A stretch of 51,474 nucleotides of DNA from Jatrophihabitans sp. (lineage in GTDB: Bacteria > Actinomycetota > Actinomycetes > Mycobacteriales > Jatrophihabitantaceae), in assembly GCA_036399055.1 (NCBI GenBank), contig DASWNX010000005.1, forward strand, positions 1-51,474, written 5' to 3'. Each line of letters starts with the position of its first letter. Position 1 is the stretch's first letter. The position numbers and the translations under genes were made by a program. This document shows positions 1 through 7,668 of this stretch, one piece after another. Under the pieces are notes generated by a model that saw only the letters and a list, made by a program, of their open reading frames with translations, had not been told where the DNA came from and made no database searches.

Positions 1-99
1 CAGCAGCGCCGATTCCTGTCCGACCAGCTCGCCGAGATCACGCGGGCCGGCGCCGGCTGCCAACCGCTGCCGCACCCGGTCGACCAGGTCGCCGCTCAT
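1..99 (-). CDS. TadA/CpaF-type secretion ATPase, N-terminal fragment
   Basis: Only the first 33 codons lie in the window; the gene runs off the left edge. The visible peptide begins MSGDLVDRVRQRLAA. Its ATG overlaps the stop codon of the upstream ssd-like gene in an ATGA tetranucleotide, so the two are translationally coupled. Known actinobacterial tad (Flp pilus) loci place the hexameric secretion ATPase TadA directly after this MinD/CpaE-like gene, and the short basic N-terminus fits that family. The Walker motifs lie outside the window, so the assignment rests mainly on context. Confidence 0.6.
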   Translation of the reverse strand, partial: MSGDLVDRVRQRLAAGAGPRDLGELVGQESALL

Positions 100-848
100 G
101 TCGCGGCCACCGTCTCAGCCGCCCCGGCGGCTGGCGGATCGAATGCCGCCTCCGAAGCCGGCCCGGCGACCACGGCTGCCTGGCTCAGCACCGCCTCGGC
201 CACCCGCCTGGCGCTCCGCCTGATCCGACGCGGGTTCAGCCCTCCTGGCTGCCGGCTGGCCCGATCGTGCCCAAGCTCTCCGAGCACCGGCAGTCCGAGC
301 AACTCGCCGATCCGGCCAGCCGGCAGCGTGGGCGCGGACCCCCGGATCACCAGCGCGGTCCGCTCGCGCTCCAGGTCCGCGGCGATGGCTGCGGCGGCGG
401 TGACCGCACGCACCTGGGCCGGTGTGATCAGGATCGTCAGATCGCAGCAGCTCAACGCCGCCGCCCGGATCGGCGAGGGCCACCTGGCGATGTCGAGGAC
501 GACCGGGCCGGCCACGGCCGCCGCGGCGGTGATCGGACCCAGCGCGGCCGGGTCCAGCGCGGCCGGGGCGTCAACAGCGAGCACTGACACCTGGTGCCAG
601 CTGGGCAGGCAGTCGCGCAGCACCGCCGGGTCCAGCCGGCCGCCGCGCAGCCGAACCTGGCTCCACCGGGAGCCGGCCGCGCGCTCGCAGCCCAGCAGCA
701 CGTCGACACCGCCGCCGACCGGGTCGCAGTCGATCAGGAAGGCCTGGCCGGACTGGGCCGCCGCGCAGCCGGCGAGCACGGCTGCGAACACACTGGCGCC
801 CGCTCCGCCGCAGCCGGCGAGCACGCCGATGATCGGTTGCGCTGTCAT
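96..848 (-). CDS. ssd: Septum-site-determining protein Ssd-like (CpaE/MinD family)
   Basis: A MinD/ParA-like protein of about 250 aa. It corresponds by position to M. tuberculosis Rv3660c (Ssd), a septum inhibitor, and to CpaE-type Flp pilus localisation factors. The N-terminus IIGVLAGCGGAGAS aligns with the deviant Walker A loop, but the P-loop Lys is missing (GAS in place of GKT). FLIDCDPVGGGVDVLLG matches the following Asp-containing strand. ATP hydrolysis is therefore doubtful. ATG at 848 is preferred over the in-frame GTGs at 857 and 854 because a GGTGG stretch precedes it. The gene is divergent from the HAD phosphatase and coupled by ATGA to the tadA-like gene. Confidence 0.8.
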   Translation of the reverse strand: MTAQPIIGVLAGCGGAGASVFAAVLAGCAAAQSGQAFLIDCDPVGGGVDVLLGCERAAGSRWSQVRLRGGRLDPAVLRDCLPSWHQVSVLAVDAPAALDPAALGPITAAAAVAGPVVLDIARWPSPIRAAALSCCDLTILITPAQVRAVTAAAAIAADLERERTALVIRGSAPTLPAGRIGELLGLPVLGELGHDRASRQPGGLNPRRIRRSARRVAEAVLSQAAVVAGPASEAAFDPPAAGAAETVAAT

Positions 849-990
849 GACCACCACCCTGGCCTCGGGCGCTGACGCCAGCGGTCACCCGGTCAAAGAT
901 GTGGACGCCGCCTCCGGCTGTGGACAGCGACCGGGTGCCCGAGCGGACCGGCAGCGCGCCGCGCGGGCCCGTCCTGGTTATCCTCGCGGG

Positions 991-1788
991 ATGGCTAGCT
1001 CAGCGGCGTTCTTCGATCTGGACAAGACGATCATCGCCAAGTCCAGCACGCTGGCGTTCGGCAGGTCCTTCTACCAGGGCGGGCTGATCAACCGCCGAGC
1101 GGTTCTGCGCAGCGCCTTCGCCCAGTTCGTCTTCGCCCTGTCCGGCGCTGACGAGGACCAGATGGACCGGATGCGCAAGTACCTGACGGCCATGTGCACC
1201 GGCTGGGACGTCCAGCAGATCCGCGACATCGTCAACGAGACGCTGCACGAGATCATCGACCCGCTGGTCTACAACGAGGCCGTCGAGCTGATCCTCGAGC
1301 ACAAGGCGGCCGGCCGTGACGTGGTGATCATCTCCTCCTCCGGCGACGAGGTGGTGCGCCCGATCGGCGAGATGGTCGGCGCCGATCACGTCATCGCGAC
1401 CCGGATGGTGGTCCACGAGGGCCGCTACACCGGCGAGATCGAGTACTACGCCTACGGCCCGAACAAGGCCGACGGGCTGCGTGAGCTGGCCGCCGAGCGA
1501 GGCTATGACCTGGCCGACAGCTACGCCTACTCCGACTCGATCACCGATGTCCCGATGCTGGAGGCGGTCGGTCATCCCTACGTGGTGAACCCGGACAAGG
1601 CGCTACGCAGAGTGGCAGCCGACAACCACTGGCCGGCGCTGGCCTTCACCAACGCGGTGCCGCTGCGCGAGCGGCTCTCCGGCCTCAAGGCGCCGCAGCC
1701 GGCTACCAGCGCCGTGATGGCCGCGAGCGCGGCCGGCCTGGCGGCATTGTTGTGGTATGGGCACGCGCGCAAGTCCCAGCGCGGCTGA
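991..1788 (+). CDS. HAD-superfamily hydrolase, subfamily IB (SerB-like, Rv3661-like)
   Basis: A 265-aa phosphatase. Motif I is FFDLDKTII near residue 6, motif II is the VIISSSGDEVV segment, and motif IV is AYSDSITDVPMLEAVG with the metal-binding Asp pair. The C-terminus ends in a short hydrophobic Ala/Gly-rich stretch plus a basic tail, so it may be membrane-anchored. The family includes phosphoserine-phosphatase-like enzymes and the Streptomyces morphological-differentiation protein; the substrate is unknown. The reading frame stays open far upstream, but ATG 991 aligns with family starts. A TATCCT hexamer at 979-984 leaves no room for a leader, which suggests a leaderless mRNA. It is divergent from ssd and precedes the RNA locus at 1850. 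Confidence 0.85.
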   Translation: MASSAAFFDLDKTIIAKSSTLAFGRSFYQGGLINRRAVLRSAFAQFVFALSGADEDQMDRMRKYLTAMCTGWDVQQIRDIVNETLHEIIDPLVYNEAVELILEHKAAGRDVVIISSSGDEVVRPIGEMVGADHVIATRMVVHEGRYTGEIEYYAYGPNKADGLRELAAERGYDLADSYAYSDSITDVPMLEAVGHPYVVNPDKALRRVAADNHWPALAFTNAVPLRERLSGLKAPQPATSAVMAASAAGLAALLWYGHARKSQRG

Positions 1789-1813
1789 CACGGCGCCGAT
1801 GTCAGCGGATTCC

Positions 1814-1843
1814 TTGCAATGTAAGGGGTTTCTGGAGTAGGAA
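1814..1843 (+). promoter_or_regulatory. Predicted promoter for the Ms1-like RNA
   Basis: TTGCAA at 1814-1819 and TAGGAA at 1838-1843 are separated by 18 bp, close to a housekeeping sigma factor promoter. It lies 26 bp after the HAD stop codon and just before the structured segment. The predicted start is near 1850. Inferred from motif match only. Confidence 0.45.
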
Positions 1844-1849
1844 TGCTCT

Positions 1850-2050
1850 TACGGAGTCCTTGAGTGGCTATGGCGGTCCGCCCCCACCAGTCGTGGATTC
1901 CGCCAGTGGGCAACCGGGTACCCACGCGGGCGACTAAGCCACGCTAAGGGCTGTCGACGCGGACCGTGATCGGCTCGCGCCTGAGTCCAGGTGCACGCTT
2001 GGTAACCTGATTGACCGCAGAGGGCGCCGTGCTCAGCACGGCGCCCTCGC
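1850..2050 (+). ncRNA. Probable Ms1/MTS2823-type small RNA (RNA-polymerase-binding)
   Basis: No ORF in this gap looks coding, but it folds well. CCTT 1858-1861 pairs with AAGG 1946-1949 and GTGGCT 1864-1869 with AGCCAC 1937-1942, closing a multibranch. Inside are a hairpin of TGGCGG 1871-1876 with CCGCCA 1900-1905 (nested CCAC/GTGG) and one of GTGGG 1906-1910 with CCCAC 1921-1925. A strong hairpin at 2020-2048 ends the unit. From memory, Ms1/MTS2823, an abundant stationary-phase RNA that binds core RNA polymerase, lies in the same strand and slot: after the HAD gene (Rv3661) and before the convergent Rv3662c. Streptomyces scr3559 occupies the equivalent place. Family identity is inferred from synteny and fold, not alignment; the exact ends are uncertain. 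Confidence 0.6.
2020..2048. terminator. Strong 13-bp hairpin, likely bidirectional terminator
   Basis: GAGGGCGCCGTGC at 2020-2032 and GCACGGCGCCCTC at 2036-2048 form a perfect 13-bp stem with a TCA loop. There is no T-tract, as is common for actinobacterial terminators. It sits between the RNA locus on the plus strand and the convergent DUF402 gene, so it can serve both. A 14-bp unit (agcccatccagccc) is repeated in tandem just after it at 2062-2089. Confidence 0.7.
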
Positions 2051-2117
2051 CATGTCACCACAGCCCATCCAGCCCAGCCCATCCAGCCCAAGGCCACGGC
2101 GGCGGGCCTCTGAGCAG

Positions 2118-2777
2118 TCAGCTCGGCCACCGGAAGTCCGGCAGCGGCTCGGGCAGTCGCGGCGCCGGCCAGGACGGCTCGGGACGGAAATCGCACCACG
2201 CGCCGTCGAAGGGAAAGCGGGCGGCTTCGATGTCGGCGATCACCCGCCGGCCTTCGGCGCGGATCTCGTCACTGCCGCGCGAGTCCCAGTAGCCGGGCAG
2301 GCCGGTGACGGCGACCAGCTCAGCCTCGTCCTTCCACTGCCAGCTCCGGTCCGGGGCGACCGTGATGTCCAGCTCGTGGTCCTGCACGTCGACCCCGAAC
2401 AACCCGTCGTGCAGCCAGAACCGCGAGCGCGCCTCGAGGTTGACGTACCAGCCGCTGAAGTCCGCGCCGTCGAAGAACCACCACACCGAGTGCGCGCGGC
2501 CGGCCGGCATCAAGATCAGCGCCGAGCGTCCCTGCCAGCCGCCGGTCCGCAGCTCAGCGGCGCCGAAGTCGGCGATCGGGGCGGCGCGCACCGGCGATCC
2601 GTCGGGCCGCTGCCGGTAGCCGAAGCCGGCGCCCACCGGAAGCCAGCCCAGCACGCCCTCCGGGTCAGCCGAGACCACCCGGCAGGCCTGCAGCCAGGAT
2701 GTGCTCGTGCCTCGGCGGTACCTGCGCAGCAACGGCCGGCCGGCGGCGATCACACCGGGTTCGACCGGCTCAACCAC
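2118..2777 (-). CDS. DUF402 domain protein
   Basis: About 219 aa. The centre and C-terminus contain the DUF402 pattern: WWFFDGADFSGWYVNLEAR, then DHELDITVAPD with acidic residues and EAELVAVTG. DUF402 proteins form small barrels, and some members are nucleoside phosphatases or RNA-associated. The GTG at 2777 is chosen because it overlaps the stop of the upstream gene by 8 nt (GTGGTTGA) and the protein then starts close to the domain; a longer frame to 2873 would lie within the upstream gene. The substrate is not predictable. Confidence 0.75.
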   Translation of the reverse strand: MVEPVEPGVIAAGRPLLRRYRRGTSTSWLQACRVVSADPEGVLGWLPVGAGFGYRQRPDGSPVRAAPIADFGAAELRTGGWQGRSALILMPAGRAHSVWWFFDGADFSGWYVNLEARSRFWLHDGLFGVDVQDHELDITVAPDRSWQWKDEAELVAVTGLPGYWDSRGSDEIRAEGRRVIADIEAARFPFDGAWCDFRPEPSWPAPRLPEPLPDFRWPS

Positions 2778-3510
2778 GCTGGATCGCCTCGCAGATGGCC
2801 AGCGACTCCCGGGCGCCGAGCTGGATCGCCCGGCTGCAGTGCTCGATCCAGCCCACCACCCCGGCCGGCTCACCGCCGCGGTAGCCGGCCAGCGCTGCCT
2901 GCTCCTGCTCGGCCAGCTCCAGGTGCCCGACTTCCAGCGCGACCAGCGACTTGGGATCCAGCCCGCGCTCGATCAACGTCAGCCGGGCCGCCGCGCGAGC
3001 CACCACCGACGAGGCCGGCGCGAAGGCGTCCAGGCTCAGCACCTCGCCCTGCACGATCGCCGCGATCACCACAGCCGGCGCCTTGGTCTGCGCCAGCACC
3101 TCGGCCAGGGTGTCGAGCCGGTGCGCCACCTCCCGGTCCGGACGGGGACGGCCGAGCTTCTCAGCCGGCAGCAGGTCGGTCGCTGCCAGCGCGTGCAGCC
3201 GGGCCAGCACCTGCCGTTGCGCGCTCGTCCAGGGCCCGGACAGCAGGGCCAGCTCGGTGGAGACCCGCAACGCCCCTTGCACGATCGGGTCGTCGGCCTG
3301 CCCGTTGCGCACCTCCTCCAGGCTGGCCGCCGAACCGGCCAGCGCTGCCGAAGCCCACGCTCCGCGCAGCAGCGACTCCGCCGAGACGTCGGCCGAACGC
3401 CGGCGCAGCACGCGGTGCCCGAGCAGCTTGTCGACCGCCTGCCTGCTCACGGCCACGGAGTCGGCGATGCCGGGCATTTCCAGCAGCGGGGCCAGCGGAT
3501 CGGTTTGCAC
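2770..3510 (-). CDS. Conserved actinobacterial protein, Rv3662c-like (possibly degenerate Fic-type fold)
   Basis: A 246-aa, mostly helical protein with no membrane segment. By position it is the Rv3662c equivalent downstream of the HAD/sRNA locus. The segment HRLDTLAEVLAQTKAPAVV followed by EVLSLDAFAPASSVVARAA resembles the helical core of Fic proteins, but the HPFxxGNGR catalytic motif is not present, so AMP transfer is unlikely. The GTG start at 3510 has a TAGCGT hexamer 8 nt upstream (3519-3524), consistent with a nearly leaderless mRNA. It overlaps the DUF402 gene by 8 nt, so the pair is co-translated. Function unknown. Confidence 0.65.
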   Translation of the reverse strand: MQTDPLAPLLEMPGIADSVAVSRQAVDKLLGHRVLRRRSADVSAESLLRGAWASAALAGSAASLEEVRNGQADDPIVQGALRVSTELALLSGPWTSAQRQVLARLHALAATDLLPAEKLGRPRPDREVAHRLDTLAEVLAQTKAPAVVIAAIVQGEVLSLDAFAPASSVVARAAARLTLIERGLDPKSLVALEVGHLELAEQEQAALAGYRGGEPAGVVGWIEHCSRAIQLGARESLAICEAIQRG

Positions 3511-3612
3511 GCAGCCACACGCTAGCCAACGCTGCGCCGTCGCCGGCGCCCGGCGCCCGAAACAACACCCCCAGCCAGGGTCGAAGCAGCTGGGTCGGGG
3601 ACTGGGCCGAGG

Positions 3613-4506
3613 TCAGCCCTCAAGCGCGACAAGCGCCTCTCGCAGCGAGTGGTGCGCGGCGGCGCTTTCGGTGGCAAGCGCCGGGCTAAGGCCTGCCACC
3701 AGCTGCAGGACGGCAGCGCGCCCGTTCCACGCGCAGGCCGTCAACGCCTCGTACGCGGCCTCAGCCGGGCAGCCTGCGATCTCGGCGACGATCGCGACCG
3801 AGCGCTTGCGCAACTTCGCGTTGGCGGCAACCACGTCGATCATCAGGTCGCCGTGCACCCGGCCCGCCCGCGCCATGGCGCTGGTCGTCAACGCGTTCAG
3901 CACGATCTTCTGCGCGGTGCCGGCGGTGAGCCGGGTCGAGCCGCGCAGCACCTCCTCACCCGTCGGCACCTCGATGGCGACGTTGGCCAGCGCGGCCAGC
4001 GGTGACCCTGCGGCGGCAACGACCGCGATCACCGTCGCACCGGCCGCGCGAGCGGTCTCGGCGGCGGCCACGGCGTAGGGCGTGCGGCCGCTCGCCGCGA
4101 CCGCCACGACCACATCCCCGGCGCTCAGGCCCTCGGCGGCCACCGCACGGGCGCCGGCCTCCACGTCGTCCTCGTCGTAGTCAGTTCCCGCCAGGCTGTG
4201 GTCACCGCCCGCCATGATCCCGACGCACCGCTGGGGCGCCAGGCCGAAGGTTCCGGGAAGCTCCGCCGCCTCACAGACAGCGAGCCGCCCGGACGTACCC
4301 GCCCCGATCAGCACCACTCGGCCACCGTCGCGGATGCAGTCGCCGAGCAGCACGGCGCCCTCGGCGATCGTCGTGGCACTCGCGCGTACCGCCGGCACGA
4401 CACGCTCCTCGGCGCACAACAACAGTTCGACGACCGCTTCGGTGTCGAGCAGGTCGAGCCGCGGGGCATCGGTATTCGGCCCGGTATCCATTCTCTCCAT
4501 CACCAT
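3613..4506 (-). CDS. murQ: N-acetylmuramic acid 6-phosphate etherase
   Basis: A 297-aa, full-length MurQ. It cleaves the D-lactyl ether of MurNAc-6-phosphate, giving GlcNAc-6-phosphate and D-lactate in peptidoglycan salvage. Signatures are LIGAGTSGRLAVCEAAELPGT (SIS phosphosugar loop and catalytic Glu region, shown in part), GGDHSLAGTDYDEDD, and the downstream GTAQKIVLNALTT and VHGDLMIDVVAAN blocks. It overlaps the SIS deaminase stop by a few bases (ATG 4506; ATG 4500 would give TGATG), so it is co-translated. The next gene in the pathway, nagA, lies across the divergent control region with its dre operator. Confidence 0.93.
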   Translation of the reverse strand: MVMERMDTGPNTDAPRLDLLDTEAVVELLLCAEERVVPAVRASATTIAEGAVLLGDCIRDGGRVVLIGAGTSGRLAVCEAAELPGTFGLAPQRCVGIMAGGDHSLAGTDYDEDDVEAGARAVAAEGLSAGDVVVAVAASGRTPYAVAAAETARAAGATVIAVVAAAGSPLAALANVAIEVPTGEEVLRGSTRLTAGTAQKIVLNALTTSAMARAGRVHGDLMIDVVAANAKLRKRSVAIVAEIAGCPAEAAYEALTACAWNGRAAVLQLVAGLSPALATESAAAHHSLREALVALEG

Positions 4507-5522
4507 GTCTGGGTCACCTTCGACAATCCGCGCGGTCGGTCCGGATCGCCACCGCGGTCCAACGCCAGCCGCCAGGCCAGTTGCTGCAGCGGCAGGATTT
4601 CCAGTATCGGATGCAGTTCCTCGGCGACGCCGGCCGACGCCACCGGCAGGCCGCCGGACTCGGCGCCGACGCGGAGGATGTCGGCATCGGCGGCTTCCAA
4701 CCGTGCCAGCACCTGTCGCATCGCCGCGCCCCCGACCCCGGGCGTGACTATCGCGATCACCGGCAGTTCCGGACCGATCATCGCGAACGGGCCGTGCAAT
4801 AGATCAGCACCGGAGAACGCCTGCGCCGACAGGTAGGAGGTTTCCATCACCTTCAGCGCCGCCTCGCGCGCGGTTGGATAGGAGAATCCGCGCGCGATCG
4901 TGACCAGCCGCTGAACCGAGCGATAGCGTTCGGCCGCCGCGTATGCAAGCGGCGCACCGGCAAGCGTGCGGTCGGCCGCCTCGGGCACCGCGGCCGCGTC
5001 ACCTCCGCACAGCAGCAGGTACAACGCCAACAATTCGGCGGTATAGGTCTTGGTAGCGGCGACGGCCAGTTCGCGGCCGGCCCGGATGTCAACGTGGTGC
5101 GCGGCTGCCGCTACCAGGGCCGACGACAGGTTGTTGGTGACAGCCACCGTCATGGCGCCGCAGGAGCGCGCGGCTTCCACCGATCCGACCAGGTCCGGCG
5201 AACCACCGGACTGGCTGATTGCGAGGAACAGCACGTTGGACAGGTCCGGCCGGGAGCCATACAGGGTCAGCGTCGAGGGCGACACCAGGCCGGCCGGCAA
5301 CTGCAACCGCACCTCGACGAGGTACTTCGCATACAGCGCGGCGTGATCGCTGGTCCCGCGGGCGGCGATCAGGACGAACCGCGGCCCGAACGCCGCGATC
5401 CGTGTTCCTAACGCCGCAATCCCGGCGGCCCCTTCGGACAGCAGCCCGGCCAGCACGGCGGGCTGCTCAGCGATCTCGGCCGCCATCAACTGGCCTGGGG
5501 GCGGTGCGACCTGCGTCGTCAA
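4500..5522 (-). CDS. Double-SIS aminosugar deaminase (NagB-II/AgaS-like)
   Basis: A 340-aa protein with two SIS domains, similar to the isomerase half of GlmS but without the glutaminase. It probably converts glucosamine-6-phosphate to fructose-6-phosphate and ammonia. Motifs are LIAARGTSDHAALYAKYL in the first domain, AISQSGGSPD, the linker ELAVAATKTYTAEL, and the C-terminal tail DPDRPRGLSKVTQTW. The start is TTG at 5522 with a strong Shine-Dalgarno (GGAGGT, 5-nt spacing). It heads the murQ operon and is divergent from the GntR gene; the dre palindrome at 5642-5657 lies in the shared control region. Confidence 0.85.
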   Translation of the reverse strand: MTTQVAPPPGQLMAAEIAEQPAVLAGLLSEGAAGIAALGTRIAAFGPRFVLIAARGTSDHAALYAKYLVEVRLQLPAGLVSPSTLTLYGSRPDLSNVLFLAISQSGGSPDLVGSVEAARSCGAMTVAVTNNLSSALVAAAAHHVDIRAGRELAVAATKTYTAELLALYLLLCGGDAAAVPEAADRTLAGAPLAYAAAERYRSVQRLVTIARGFSYPTAREAALKVMETSYLSAQAFSGADLLHGPFAMIGPELPVIAIVTPGVGGAAMRQVLARLEAADADILRVGAESGGLPVASAGVAEELHPILEILPLQQLAWRLALDRGGDPDRPRGLSKVTQTW

Positions 5523-5641
5523 AGCTGACCTCCGGTTGGCTGGTTCGCGTCACCGCCGGGCCACCAAGCGCGGTCGGTCCTAGTGGTTCGCGAGACGTCC
5601 GATGAATGAGCGGACGCCCAACCTGCCCCCATTCACCATGC

Positions 5642-5657
5642 AATGGACTAGACCACT
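5642..5657. promoter_or_regulatory. DasR-type (dre) operator 1
   Basis: AATGGACTAGACCACT differs at two positions from the established Streptomyces DasR consensus ACTGGTCTAGACCACT. It is placed 120 bp before the SIS/murQ operon and about 98 bp before the GntR/nagA operon, so one site could control both. A second inverted repeat (CATGCT/AGCATG, 5667-5685) lies just downstream and may be a separate operator. Confidence 0.75.
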
Positions 5658-5666
5658 GTGATCCTG

Positions 5667-5685
5667 CATGCTTCACTTGAGCATG
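5667..5685. promoter_or_regulatory. Inverted repeat in the murQ/dasR-like control region
   Basis: CATGCT at 5667-5672 and AGCATG at 5680-5685 flank a 7-bp spacer. It lies 10 bp from dre1 and does not match the DasR consensus. It could be an operator for another regulator or chance; nothing else supports it. Confidence 0.25.
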
Positions 5686-5755
5686 TCAACGAAGTAGACC
5701 GAGCACTGACATCGCGCCAGCGACAAGAACATCGAGAAGCAATCGGGGAGATCCG

Positions 5756-6490
5756 GTGAGCAGCGCCGCCGTCCAAGCCACACGGGAACCGAAGTACTAC
5801 ACAGTCAAGCGGCACCTCATGCAGAACATCGAATCTCTGGAACCCGGCAGCGCGGTGCCGACCGAACGGGTGCTCGCCGCCGATCTCAACACCTCGCGCA
5901 CCACGGTGCGTCAAGCCCTGGTCGAGCTGGTGGCCGAAGGCCGTCTGGTCCGGCGGCAGGGCTCGGGTACCTATGTCGCCGAACCGAAGATGACCTGGCC
6001 GCTGCACCTGACCAGCTTCACCGAACAGGCCGCCGCCAACGGGTTCACCGCCTCGACCCAGCTGCTGGCGGCCGAACGCATCAAGGCGGACCAGATCGTC
6101 GCGGCACGCCTGGGCATTGAGGTGGGTGAGCCGGTCTGCCGAATCGAGCGGCTGCGGCTGGCCGATGACCGTCCGATGGCTGTCGAGACATCGCACCTGT
6201 CGGCCACCCGCTTTCCGAGGCTGACCCGGCACATGAAGAAGGAGCAGTCGCTGTACGCGGTGCTCGACCGGGTGTACAGCGTGGTACCGGTCAGCGCCGA
6301 GGAATCGATCGCCACGGCACCGGCCTCGACCCGTGAGGCCCGGCTGCTCAACACCGATGCCGGCGCACCGATGCTGGTGCTCGGGCGGCACAGCCTCGAC
6401 GAGTCCGGGCAGCCGGTGGAGTGGGTGACGAGCTGGTATCGGGGTGATCGGGTCACGTTCGTGGCTCGACTAAGTTCCCCGCGCCGATGA
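5756..6490 (+). CDS. GntR-family regulator, HutC/UTRA type (DasR/NagR-like)
   Basis: A 244-aa regulator. The N-terminal winged helix (VPTERVLAADLNTSRTTVRQ, then GRLVRRQGSGTYVAEP) is followed by a UTRA effector domain from about residue 80. DasR/NagR proteins bind dre palindromes and are released by GlcN-6-P or GlcNAc-6-P. Three dre-like sites sit in this locus, which strongly supports that role. The GTG start at 5756 follows GGGGAG at 5-nt spacing. Its stop overlaps the nagA start (ATGA), so regulator and pathway enzyme are co-translated. It is probably autoregulated through the site at 5642. Confidence 0.88.
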   Translation: MSSAAVQATREPKYYTVKRHLMQNIESLEPGSAVPTERVLAADLNTSRTTVRQALVELVAEGRLVRRQGSGTYVAEPKMTWPLHLTSFTEQAAANGFTASTQLLAAERIKADQIVAARLGIEVGEPVCRIERLRLADDRPMAVETSHLSATRFPRLTRHMKKEQSLYAVLDRVYSVVPVSAEESIATAPASTREARLLNTDAGAPMLVLGRHSLDESGQPVEWVTSWYRGDRVTFVARLSSPRR

Positions 6491-7668
6491 CAGTTCTGAG
6501 CAATGCGCGGATAGTGACGCCGGGCGGCGTCCTGGCATGCGGCTACCTGGTGATCGGGCACGGCACGATCACCGCCGTCGGCACCGGCGACCCTCCGGCT
6601 CCGGCGCTGGACCTGGCCGGCGCCTGGTTGTTGCCCGGCTTCATCGACCTGCACATGCACGGCGGGGGTGGGCACTCCGTTGCCGCGTCCGCCGACGACA
6701 TGGCGGCGGCGCTTGCCTTCCACCGCCGGCATGGCACCACCCGCAGCCTCATCTCCCTGGTGTCCGCGCCGCTGGACGCGCTCGCCCGGCAGCTCCGCTG
6801 GGTCGCCGACCTCGTCGCCGCCGGGCCTTCGGGCGCCATCGGCGCCGTCGGCGCGCACCTCGAGGGGCCGTTCCTGTCGCAGGCACGCTGTGGCGCCCAG
6901 AATCCCGCACACCTGTTGCTGCCCGACCGCAGCGCGTTCGCCCGCCTGGTCGAGTCGGCGGCCGACTCGCTGCGCAGCGTCACCATCGCACCCGAGCTGC
7001 CGGGCGCGCTCGCCCTCATCTCCGACGTGCGCGCCGCCGGAGCGGTTGCCGCCATCGGACACAGCGACGCCGTCTACACAGAGGCCAGGGCGGCCATTGA
7101 TGCCGGCGCGGCGCTTGCCACCCATCTGTTCAACGGCATGCGGCCGATGCACCATCGGGAGCCGGGGATCATCGGCGCCGCGCTCGACTCCGGCCTGGCC
7201 TGCGAGGTGATCAACGACGGCATCCACGTCCATCCCGCGATCACAGCGCTGGTCGCCCGCAGCCCCGAGAGCCTGGTGCTGGTCACCGACGCCATCGACG
7301 CGACCGGCGTCGGCGATGGCGAGTTCGAGCTGGGCGGCCAGCAGGTTCGGGTTCAGGACGGGCAGGCCCGACTGGCGGGCAGCGCAACGCTGGCGGGCTC
7401 GACCCTGACGATGGACGACGCGCTACGCCGGGCCGTCATCGACTGCGGCCTGTCGATCGAGATCGCGGCGGCGGCTGCCGCCACCAACCCGGCACGGGTA
7501 CTGGGTCTGGACAACCTGTGCGGCTCGATCGCCGTCGGGCTCGACGCCGATCTGGTCGTGCTCGACGACGACCTGCGAGTCGTGCGGGTGATGGCCGGCG
7601 GCCAATGGTGTGGCGTTGAAGCGCCTCAGTTCAACGGCATGGCGACCTCGGCGCCGACCACGAACTGA
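6487..7668 (+). CDS. nagA: N-acetylglucosamine-6-phosphate deacetylase
   Basis: A 393-aa amidohydrolase-superfamily enzyme that removes acetate from GlcNAc-6-phosphate. Visible motifs are PGFIDLHMHGGGGHS (first metal ligands), GAHLEGPFLS (catalytic-site Glu), IGHSDAVYTEA, ATHLFNGMRPMHHREPG, and LVTDAIDATGVGDGEF with the catalytic Asp. Its length is normal. It is coupled by ATGA to the GntR gene. Its 3' end overlaps the convergent ROK kinase gene by 38 bp. The released acetate may feed Acs, encoded at the other end of the cassette. Confidence 0.94.
   Translation: MTVLSNARIVTPGGVLACGYLVIGHGTITAVGTGDPPAPALDLAGAWLLPGFIDLHMHGGGGHSVAASADDMAAALAFHRRHGTTRSLISLVSAPLDALARQLRWVADLVAAGPSGAIGAVGAHLEGPFLSQARCGAQNPAHLLLPDRSAFARLVESAADSLRSVTIAPELPGALALISDVRAAGAVAAIGHSDAVYTEARAAIDAGAALATHLFNGMRPMHHREPGIIGAALDSGLACEVINDGIHVHPAITALVARSPESLVLVTDAIDATGVGDGEFELGGQQVRVQDGQARLAGSATLAGSTLTMDDALRRAVIDCGLSIEIAAAAAATNPARVLGLDNLCGSIAVGLDADLVVLDDDLRVVRVMAGGQWCGVEAPQFNGMATSAPTTN

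Noticed and set aside
2052-3689. Very long plus-strand open frame of 545 codons
   Set aside because: Arg/Pro/Ala-rich composition typical of the antisense of high-GC genes; the minus strand carries DUF402 and Rv3662c-like proteins with real family features.
5575-5588. Possible further dre site (ggtcctagtggttc)
   Set aside because: The half-sites are out of register with the TGGTCTAGACCA core.
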